DNA from: Perkinsus olseni
Taxonomy: Eukaryota > Perkinsozoa > Perkinsida > Perkinsidae
Assembly: GCA_013115135.1 (NCBI GenBank)
Contig: JABANP010000203.1
Coordinates: forward strand, 1-64,000
Reading direction: 5' to 3'
Length of the DNA stretch: 64,000 nucleotides
The number at the start of each line of letters is the position of its first letter. Position 1 is the stretch's first letter. The notes below the pieces were generated by a model. It ran no database searches, was not told where the DNA came from, and was given only the letters and a program-made list of their open reading frames with translations. Below are positions 11,925 through 22,027 of this stretch, piece after piece. Made by a program: the position numbers and the translations under genes.

Positions 11925-14900
11925 TCAAGCTTGACACATAGCAAACGCTTTATAAACTACATCGAGTCTTTCCTTTAGCAACTTGAAGGCCTGTGGTAAT
12001 GATAATGAAAGCAAGTCGTGATGATCTAGCATTACTCTAGTGTTTTGAGGGACGAGCATAACCAGGCCTACAAGGCAATCGAGGAGGCTCTGCTGCCTCT
12101 TCTTCCTGTCTGGTGCTTCTAAGGATCGATACATGTTAAATCAAGCGTGTAGAGCGACACTTACCGATAAGATATGAGTTGGGAAGCAGCTCCAGTCGTA
12201 GTCTTGTAAACACTGGTGACTCGAGGAGATGCACCAACTGGTCCAACTGCAGTAGGGGCTCCGCACCATCGGTACTGTCCGCAGGGGGAGTCGACTGGGA
12301 CACGGTGCCTGCTGACCAAGGATGGCGCCAAGGCAGGAGGGGCCGCTTCCTACGGTCGATGCCTTTGCGGACACTCCACGGTACGGAACCGATGGAGCCT
12401 TGGTCTTCGGCAATGATTCCAACGAATTTACATGCCAGGTCGTATCTCCCCACCCACAAGCATAACGATAGTGCACTGGCTGGGTTACTCATCCATGGCA
12501 CCTAGACAAGACGAGTAGAACAAGACCGGGCTGGAGGTGTCTACGAGTATCCTGACGAACAGAGGCAACTTCTTCTTATTCCAGTCAGTCGTGTCGCTAG
12601 AGGCGGCTAGGTCGGTCAGCTGCTGCCAAGTGAATGATAGTGCCTCTCGAGTATTGGCATCAGCATGCAAAACATCGCGGAGGGTATTGGTCTCTGGTGC
12701 TGCGAATTGAGGATGGGCAATGAGCGAGAAAGCAATGGTGGTAGTGGTAGTAGTACCGGTAAGTAGTATCCAGTTGAAGAGGTAGACGGCGATGCTCTTG
12801 AACTCCGCGTCGTCCTCATCCCGTTGTAAATTGAGCGCTATGTGACGATAGAAGCGTTCCACGTCGATGTGGCAGCATAAATGACGGATTATCAGCCGGT
12901 ACCTGTCGTGATGGACACTCTGCCATGCAAGATTCGGAAGAGAGGGGCACCTCAAGGCCAAGGACTGTAGTCCCTGCAGCTGCTGCTGCTGCTGCTGATG
13001 ATTATGTTGGTGAGCATCCCCTCCGTCCTCAGAGCCAGCTGTCTGAGGGGGGTTGTGGAGGTGGGTGGCGTCCTCGTCCACTTCATCGGCCAGCGCCACC
13101 GACTTCCTGTTAGTCTTTAGTAGTTCTAACAGTCTAGTACAAACCAAGGGGAAGTACCTGGGGAGGGCAGAGAGGCTGATGATGACGGCTGCTGCTGCTA
13201 CTGGGCGCTACTCATCATCCTTAGGGAACGAGGATATCCTACTGAGGACCTGTAGTGCCGCTATGCAGACCTCTGAGCTCGGGTGCTGCAGGGTGGCGAA
13301 GACGGAATCTAGGAGGCTGGGTCGTGGCTGCTCTGACGGGTTCGAATCTGAAAGTGCCATAACTGATGCCATCCCTTGGGGAGAGTATCTTGTACCCTCA
13401 TCCTGTGCACGCTTGGCTTCGACTTCTCTAAGCATCTGTTGAGGGCTTAGTTCAAGTAAGAGGGAGACCCATTGCAAACAGCAGGCACCTGACTGAGGCC
13501 TTCCGAACAGCGTACCGTGGTGGTGATAGTAACGTACGTGTGACAGTCTGATCGAGAGGGCCCGAGAGGTAACGGCATACAACGCTGATGACTCTATCGT
13601 CGCCGTAACTACTGAGGGAGGCGGTAGGTGTTGATCATTGATGACAATGCTCACGAGGGTGGCTGGTCACGGTCCCGGGAAGGATCGCTCCCGATTGCTT
13701 CAACAGCACTAAGGAGGATCGTGTGGGCCTCAACAGCCTTACGCGACACCTCTGCTTGGCGAGCATCCACGCAGCCCAGGATCTGAAGGAAGAGCAGCTG
13801 GAGACATCCCTACTGAGGGATGGCTGTCACCCCTTGAAGGAGTAGAGGCAGGAGTGCTCGAAGGTTGGCTGCAGCGTTGGAGTCCATGGCCATACGCGGA
13901 GTGTCGTAATCATCGGGCATTATCTGGAAGTAGCCAATAGGGAATTATCATACTCAGCACTCACTCGAGTACCGTAGCATCCGAGGGTACGAGGCTGGGT
14001 AGGAGTAGGCCTGGGGTGTTGAGGAAGGCCAGCAGCCAATTCATAGCTGTGACACGGCTCAAGGACTCAGTGGAAGAACAGTTGAACACTACGATGGACA
14101 CCTGAGCAGGGAGGGTCGTACAGAGGCAGTGAGGACGACGACAGCCTCACGCTCTTAGCCACAATTGCTCGGAGCTTGGTCGAGGCTGCTACTGCTGACG
14201 CTGGTGTGGGGGCCTTGCTATCATCATCATTATCAGGGGTCAGTGCTGTTGCCGAGGACGTCAAATCCTCCAGGAATTCACCGAGGACCTACAGTAGAGA
14301 TGCTCTCCCTGACTGCCGCCGCCGTTATTGTTGTTGCTGTACTTGATCGGCAGTATGGCGAAGATCTCCGCGAGTTGGATCACGCTGGAGAGAGAAGAGT
14401 GTACCAAGGAAGAGGGGTAAATGCAGCAGTAACAGGTTCCGAGTGGTGGGCAGTGAATGCAGCACCTGAGAAGGATAATGATGAATGCTGATCCTCATGA
14501 TGGGCAACCGACCGATATCCAGGACATAGCCAATTGCTTGATGAAAGGGTTCACTACGCGGAGGTGTGCTGCAATGCGACCAATGAAAGCACCCAAGTCG
14601 AAGAGGCCTGACCAGCAGTAGTAGTCCACCGCCACTTGGTCTCAACACTTACCGTCCTCCTGACGAGTTAATGCTGGTAGATGCATCAAGCGCTGGCCTT
14701 GTGGGTCCTCAGGCAGGGCTGGAGATTGTGGTGTTGATATCACGTTGATACAGTTGTTGTCGACACCAGCAACAACGGCTGGGAGGAGGACATCACAACT
14801 TGTGGAGGTTGCCGAATCCTCGGGGTACATGCCAGGCCCGGTGGTCACAGGAGAGGGTAATAACTGATGATAAACAGAGTGGTTGACGCTTGTGAGCGGC

Positions 14901-15982
14901 GGCGGCGATGGTGGTGGTGGTGTACCTCCTCCTCATCCTTATCATCCCCTGTTGGTATCTCTCGTAGAATGAAGGGTCTATTACTAACATCGGATACTAT
15001 GTCCTTGAGGAGCCTATCCAAGTACTGTGCACCAGACTTCACCTCCTGGTCAACATCGGCCACCAGTCTACACACCCCATCCAGTGCCTGATGGCAACAC
15101 ACTCCATGCACAGTGATGGAGGTGTAGACGTAGTACTAGACACATCCGCCTCCCCTTCAGGAGCACGCCCCTGGCCACTTTGCTTATATTGAACATAGCC
15201 TCACAGGCGTAGTAGCGGCACCTGTTGTCATCGTCGTCGAACAAATACAATACCTGTCCATGGTCACATGGCCATACCATGATAGAGGCGAGGGAGCAGC
15301 TACCGGTGCTATGAGGCTGTCTAGGAATGGATCAAGATTCCTATTCTCGAGGGCAATAGCAACACTGGCCAAGCCCAACAAGCCTCCTTTACGTGCATTA
15401 GGGTAGGGGGACTTGGTGAAGCTGGTGGAGGTGAGGACCTGATCACAGAAAGTGCTGTTGGACCCCAGCACTGGTGCTGTCATCTTTACTGTTATAATTG
15501 ACGCTATATTGACCGTGGTTGTTGTAGGGGTATGCTGCTCTTGGCCGTAGTAGTCCCTCTGCTGCAAGGCTTGCTTAACACGTGACTCTACCTCATGGGC
15601 CGCCATACTCCTTTTCTCGTAGCTCCTGTCACTCAGTAGCCGAGATGCACCTACCCCCAGGATTGGAACGCCGTGGATCACCATTTCACTATTCCGGTTT
15701 ACTTTGGCCTAGTATGCTGGCTACGTCCAGCTGTGGGAAGTGGTGATGAGTAGCAGCAGTATCAGGTAGGGGCGAGTAGGACGATGAGGTGCTCTCCGGT
15801 CGAGAAGATGAGGCCTGGGGTCCCATGTCTGCGGCCCCTATCGCAGGTGATGTGGGCGGCTCCGACTGGTCCTGTGGCTCGGAGGCAGTACGCGTGTCCA
15901 GCGGGCCGAGCACGTCGCCGACTGAAAGAATATATACTAGTAGGGTGAGGACGTTAATGAAAGTGCCACTACGTCCTCTCAT
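11925..15982 (-). CDS. VAC14: VAC14, scaffold of the PIKfyve/Fab1 lipid-kinase complex
   Basis: Translated blocks on the minus strand follow the VAC14 family in order. N-terminal: [19 protein letters not shown] (about 15610), [18 protein letters not shown] (15390), [19 protein letters not shown] (15215) and [21 protein letters not shown] (15060). C-terminal: [17 protein letters not shown] (12470), [22 protein letters not shown] (12240) and [13 protein letters not shown] (12000), with stop at 11925. VAC14 is a HEAT-repeat protein that holds Fab1/PIKfyve and Fig4 together on endolysosomal membranes to make PI(3,5)P2. Proposed first exons are 15982-15973, 15921-15703 and 15650 onward, all phase-consistent. 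Read without the 51-bp first intron, the N terminus would look like a signal peptide, which I consider an artefact. A Gln/His insert lies near 13000. Several further short introns are present. It is followed upstream by the M50 protease gene on the same strand. Confidence 0.85.
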
Positions 15983-16356
15983 AGCCTGTTGCTTGGCGGA
16001 GGGAAGCTAGAGTGATAAAACTATAAACTGTCACCCAACAGGCTAATTGACTATCGACTCCTGCAATGACCACAACATCAACATGGCAATGAGGAGCAAG
16101 GATAACAGGTTATGTTGGTATATAAAATCAGATGAAGGGTCCGGAGGAGGTAGTAGAGTTGAAGGGATGTGGAGAGCCATCGTATACTGTAGTGGTCCTC
16201 CTCCAACCGTGTACTGGGTCGTAGGTCTCAGTAGTCACCGTAGCGGAGGAAGTACTAGTCCAACCATGATGATGTTGTCGAGGAGTGGTATTCCAACCAT
16301 AGACATCATCGTCATCATCATTCCACAGGCCTCTGCCGTACTGAGGAGGGCCACCA
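15983..16356. other. Intergenic between VAC14 and the M50 protease gene
   Basis: About 370 bp between two minus-strand genes. Open frames on the plus strand (16047-16442) overlap the end of the protease gene and are not protein-like. It presumably holds the protease 3' UTR and the VAC14 promoter. Confidence 0.4.
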
Positions 16357-18109
16357 TTAGCGTAGCAGCAGGAGTGTTAGTGGTGCTTGCCCCACCTCAT
16401 CATCACCACTGCTCCTTCCAACTGTACTCTCACCATGATTGATGAGCGACTGTCCCCAAGAGCCACCACCAAGGTTGATGCCTAGCTCCCTCTGAAGCTG
16501 CTTAGGGCTCTTCCTCTGCTTATCATTCTCGTACATACCATACATGAGGGCGGCGATCAGGCCGAAGTACCTAAGGCAGGGAGTGCCTATGCCAGATCAC
16601 TAACACGGAATGTGGTGTTGATGGGTTAACTAATACTACAATTACCCTGCTGATATGCAGGCTTTTTGTGCATTGGTCATGTTGTAGTAGTAGGGTGGCA
16701 TATCACCCGTACCGAAGAACCGCTGATACCTGAGATCACGACCACCAGCCATGGGCAGCAGCCGATGATGCTACACTGTGTTTACGTGGTATAAGCGCCG
16801 CCGAGGAACACTAGGTACATGATGGGAGAGCAGTAGGGCGTGAAGTATATCATACTACCACATATTGCCAAACCTATGCAGGCAGCGCTACTGAGGAGAA
16901 GGAAACAGAGCAGGCCCACCGACCTGCAGGCAGGAACCATCTGTTGAGGCTTCCAGCTACTCGACCACCATCCAGTTGGCCCTACTGGGAGAAGGTTGAA
17001 TAGGTTTATCATATAACCGAAATGGGAGAGGGCGAAGGCTAGCTGGGAACCTGTGAGATGACAGCAACGGTGAATGGATCCAACTTCCCGTTGTAGGGGT
17101 GGTACCTGTAGCAACACCATAAGCAGCAATAGGGAGGACACCGAGGGAGCCGAGGACTGGGCCTGCTAGAGCTATCAGAGCCTCTTGGTAGGCTGAGAGA
17201 TGAAGGATGGCTAGAGCGGATGAGGATGGCGGAGAATGGCTCACCACTAGAAGGGTGTTTACGCATCTCGACGGATGCCCCCATGAATGGTATGAACACC
17301 ATAGGGCCGGTCGGCACCCCTAGCCTCCTCATCATCAGAGCATGTCCTAGTTCGTGGATGAATATCAACCCAACCATACCCGTACCGAACCTTGTGATGA
17401 TGATGGCGGCACGATGACGGTCCGAGGATGGTTCCTGCAGAACTACTTACTGCCATCCAAAGACAGCTCCGTATGCAAGTGTTGATACACACATACTAAG
17501 CAATGGTCCTGCCTTGGAGAACTTCAATACGGGTATCAATATCTTCAACCCTTTGAGCTTCATAACAGCGTATCCTGCAGCTGATACGCCAATAACTTTA
17601 GACCACCAATTGCCGCTGCCAGAAGGCTGTTGCTGCTGGCCGCTGTGCTGTATATTGTATTGTGACGAGGAGCGGTATAGCCTGACCTGCTGCTGATGCT
17701 GACCACCTGATGGCCCACTACAGGAGTTCACCTGCAAACAGTGATGGCGACTGTACGGCCGCTCACAATGAGCAACCATAACGTCGCTCACCTTCGTCGA
17801 TATAGCACTGCTGAGTGGTAGGTAGGGCGCTAGTGCTGTAGACCTCCTCAAGTCCATGGACTCCCCTCGCTTATTATCATTCCATATCCGGGGAGCAGCA
17901 TCACCACCTACATCAATGCGACACGCTGAGCATGGCGTCCGATGTATCAAGGGCATAGCCTCTCTCATGCTACCGGGTGTAGTAGAGTGAACACGACGAC
18001 GGGCTGGATTGCATGCGGCGAGCCCTCGCTGTGACCAGGCTGCGGCTACCATACGGAGGGTGGTGGGAGTGCTGCAGCATGCCTTAAAAACATGACCGGT
18101 AGGTATCAT
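16357..18109 (-). CDS. M50 (site-2 protease type) membrane zinc metalloprotease
   Basis: The minus-strand gene starts at ATG 18109. The first ~170 residues are Arg/Ser/Cys-rich and could be an organelle-targeting extension. A helix (about 17600-17460: GVSAAGYAVMKLKGLKIL) precedes the zinc site HELGH in the context GLIFIHELGHALMMRRLG (about 17370-17320). Next come ALIALAGPVLGSLGVLPIAAYG (17190-17120), GYMINLFNLLPVGP (17025-16978) and the second zinc motif LDGGRV (16975-16958). A further membrane helix (VGLLCFLLLSSAACIGLAI) and a soluble tail end about 16357. M50 enzymes cleave substrates inside membranes, with zinc held by HExxH and the Asp of LDG. Oddity: LDGG is in a frame one base off from both the preceding NLLPVGP and the following helix (see finding). 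So the gene is either frameshifted, mis-sequenced there, or uses recoding. The exact C terminus is uncertain. Confidence 0.75.
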
Positions 18110-18262
18110 CTTAGCTGTAAGGGAGACTTCCGGAGAGGCATACTACCACCACACCCACAACACAAGCCTACGTCTCGTATGAAAGAGAAACACACCACAT
18201 GCCGTGATGCCTAGGCTCTGCTGATCGAAACAACAGGCAATTTGAGGAAGGCAGCGATATCA

Positions 18263-21200
18263 TTAACTACCACCATGGGCCATGAACGGTTGTCTACTCG
18301 TGATCAGATCCTCATCGATAAGGGCACCCCAACCTTTACTCGAGGAGGGCAAATCCTTGCCCAGTCCGTATAAAGATGATGATCGCTGCAAGTTGGGCCC
18401 ACTACTATTGCCCAGGGGGATGTTTGGGCTGACATTCTGAATCGGAACGGCATGTGGACGAGGAAGCGGGTGGGGCGTATCGTCCGGCCGAAGCTGGCGT
18501 AGAATGGTATGCAGAGCCGCCCGTGTAGTTTGGTTCAATCCAGATGATAGATCCAGCCGAGAGAAGTTGAGTAGCGTCTGCTGCAGCGAGGTATTGCTCC
18601 GGCTGGCTGTCCTATCCTCGGCTGTTGATTGGTGATTACTCTCGTCGGGGTCTCGAGGCTTCGTCAAGGGTTTGCCTGACCTCAGTGTTTCAAGCACCTC
18701 AGCAGCCCTATCAGTGACACTGGGGCACACCCCACTAGCCACAGCACATTGTATAGGGTATGATGCTTGAGATACCTTGTTGCGTTCTAGCTTATAAAGG
18801 AAGGCAACTGCACCACTATGATCCTTGGGGGGCAAGACAGCTAGCCGGCATGGGACTGCCTTGCCAATAGCAGGCCTCCTCGGTCTCTTTACTCGATCCT
18901 CACCGCTAGCGTCCTCATGAGGGCTCTCTACAAGGCCCCAAGAGTACAGCTCTGTAGCGTAGTGGGTGGTGAGCAGGATGGTAGGGGCATTGAGGTTCAA
19001 GTCGACGGTAGCATATTTAACCACACCAGAGAGGAGACTAACCTCATCAAGCGGTGAGGTACCCTTGCCAAACTCATCAAGGAGTATAAGGGAGCTTCGA
19101 GTGCAGTTGGTAAGGGCAACCGATACCTGACCGGAAACAACAGATCCCACAACAACAGGTCACTGCAGCTGAGGGCGTGGTGGAGGTCTCACCTCGTGGG
19201 CATCTCGGGTGAAGGTTGACAACAAGGCGCTAGTCCTAACGATGTCCTCTAGCTGACGCCTCTCAGCAGCACCAACAAACTTTGGTATCTTCTGATCCGA
19301 GCTAGCCATCCTCGCGAAGAGTTGTGTCAATAGTTGCATACGGCAATACTTCGCAGGGACGTAGACTCCGCAGTGGCAGAGGAACTGAGCCGGCTTCCTC
19401 AGGAGATCCACCGGCCAACTATGCTTACTGCGGTTAAGCCAATCTGCTTCAGTAGCACGCTCTTGCCAGAGTAGTTGGGGCCTGTTAGGATGTGTGTCCT
19501 GCAATCGGAGGTGATGAGGATGTCGTTGGGGACCACTGAGTGGCCACGGTTATCAGAGTTGCCCCCGGTAGTAGTATTCGTTGTTGAGTCAGACATAAGA
19601 GGATGCCACGATCCAGTGAGCTTCATAACGACATCGTCATCGGAGGTTTGGGGTACCTGAGACTCGGGAAAGGGACTACTGGAGGGGCTATATCCTACCA
19701 GTGTTGGCCTGCACCAAGCATGCTCTCGGCTGGCTCTGGACAAACCCAGCAGGCAGTCAAGCTCCGATAGGGCAGCAGTGGCTACAGCAAGGGGCCTGCT
19801 TCCGATATCCTCGAGTCTATCTGCCAGTCTATAGAGGTACTCGTATCTACAACAGTACTGCACTATGGAGGATGGTGGAGGAGGGTTTATGGTACTCTAT
19901 CTCTTTCATCTTTGACTCGATGTTACCCAAGTATTTGTCGAGTCTCCGCGTTATAGGGCTTTTGAAGAAGGCTTTGTCAGCTGTACGGAACTTGAACTCC
20001 CAACCATCAAGACTTTTACATACAACATCAATGCACCCCTGCCAGTCGGAACCGTGGCCCTGCTCTCGACTGGGGCGCACTCCAAAAGTATCATCATCCG
20101 AGAGCGTCCCCGACAGTAGTGGGACAAGCACCTGTTGAACATCTACGCTGGGGATTGATGCTACGAAGCCCATCTGAGGGAAGTACTGCAGTTGTATATG
20201 GATAGGCTTATTGCGGAGTAAGGTAGCACCACTGACGCAGCTGCTGGTGGTGGTAGTAGGATGAGGACCCGATGAGGTACAGCCTCTAGCACTCAAAGTA
20301 TCATACCAAGGATCGCTCGGATCACTGCCATGATAGTCAGCCGGTGAGAGAGAACTATTGAGCATAGACGACGACGAGGATGAAGGCCCTCCCAGCCTGT
20401 CCTCTAGGGCCTTGGACTCGGCAGCACCCATCCTCGTGAGGATATCCTCTAGCTTGTCATATTGATCTCGTAGTGCATCTAGCTCAGGCATGACACCTAC
20501 TTTAACCGATAGGTGTGTGGGCCCGGCAGCTGCCCAGGCCTCTAGGTCGAAGCTGCCCTCCAACATGTGCTGTATCTCTAATAATGGCCCACGGCATTCC
20601 AGGAGCCTAGCGATGCAGGGTACTTCACTCCGCAAGGGTGATGTAGCCGGTAGCATCTCAATACACCTTATTGTCTCCGATGCAGCCTGGCATGATCGTA
20701 GCAGCTGCAACCATGCTGCCACCCGTGCTGTGCTGTCCAGGTTAAAGCCTTGAGTTACTCTATCAAGTATCTTCGACAAGTCGCGGTGCTTCTTAAGATT
20801 CTTGCTCATTTGAGTAGCTAGGTCAGGGGATACGTGATCCATCATTATCTCCTGGCCCTTCAACCTCGACTCTATCACGCTGATGTCACTGCATGGCATA
20901 GCTAACCACCGTTGGAGTATGGCTCGGCCGGGGGATGATGATATGTATCGTCCAAGTAGGCGACTAACACTAGGGGTCATGACACGATGATTGTGGCCGG
21001 CTACTATTGTAGTACTACGCCCAGCGCTGGTAACTCCCAGTGTACGGAGGGTTACACCGTCTACTAGTAGGAACCCTTCTAGAGATTTCATGACCACCCC
21101 GTGTAGGCCGATACCGAGAGAGCAGTCCCGTTTCATCAAGGAAGGACACAAGACCGGACAATGCTCTCCAGAGCTGGGAGTGACCTCCTGTTATTGGTAG

Positions 21201-21761
21201 TGCACTAGCGCTGGCGTTAGCTTGGTCTGAGAGTCTTATCTTATTCAATAGCTCTAGCACCCTTTGAACGCACGATGGGTACTCATACTGCGATGCAGGC
21301 CTCTCAACAGCGTTCAGCAGTCTTGGAGTAGACGATAGTTGGATATGGTTTGCTGACCCTACGAGTGAGGTGCCACCAATAGCAGTTGTCTGGGGTTGTT
21401 GCCGGGTACGCTCAAAAATTTGAATGATATCCCTCAGTTGATTACGTAGTGCTACTGGTGACTTACCAGGATACAACAAGAGGCACCCCAATACATCACC
21501 ATCAACATCATCATCATCATCATCAGAATCGATAGAATCATCCACTATACCCCGTACCATAGTGGCGAGGGCGTCATTGACCTCGGATACCTGCACTGCT
21601 GTGTCTTCACCATTCGTGCGGATATCGAGAAGGGCTATCCCAAGACGACTACCCTCCATACATACCGATAGATACACACGGCTCCTGATGTTGGAGATCT
21701 CATGCTGACCACCACCACGACTGGCCCTCTTCCTCCTGCTAGTGTTGGTCCTTGGAGGCAT
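18263..21761 (-). CDS. MSH5: MSH5, meiotic MutS homologue
   Basis: ATG 21761 to stop 18263, with a few short introns near 21.1, 19.86, 19.4-19.5 and 19.15 kb. MutS core blocks are LLGRYISSSPGRAILQRWL (about 20960-20905), the Walker A motif ILTGPNYSGKSVLLKQIGL (about 19500-19440), PAKYCRMQLLTQLFARMASS (19365-19310) and the Walker B/signature region LILLDEFGKGTSPLDEVSLL (about 19095-19035). It ends with the MSH5-type ASHxxxxA-like helix and the LRSGKPL segment (about 18690), which is characteristic of MSH5 rather than MSH2/3/6. MSH5 pairs with MSH4 as a sliding clamp on recombination intermediates and promotes crossovers in meiosis, so the gene implies a sexual cycle. An acidic Asp run (about 21535-21500) and a long Ser/Pro-rich C-terminal tail are lineage additions. 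All ATPase residues look intact. Confidence 0.88.
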
Positions 21762-22027
21762 ATTAGGTTACTCTATCATAACTGAGCCTCGCCGTTTATC
21801 AGGCCTAGTATAACGCAATACATGAAGGGATGACAGATGATGTCATTATGATAACGATGACGTGGTGGTACATCTCTAAACAATCGTCAACTATTGGCAA
21901 TTTCAATCTCAAAGTAGCACTGCTCCTCATAAGCCGCTGCATTTTTCGCTCGAAAGCTAAGAGTGTCCCAGGAAGGAGTGGTATTCGTCAGGTGAGAGCA
22001 CGCCACATATTCTTATGGCTCGGTCTA

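Noticed and set aside
15689..15982. Separate small secreted protein upstream of VAC14
   Set aside because: Splice signals at 15702-15651 join it in phase to VAC14, and its hydrophobic leader coincides with a likely 51-bp intron.
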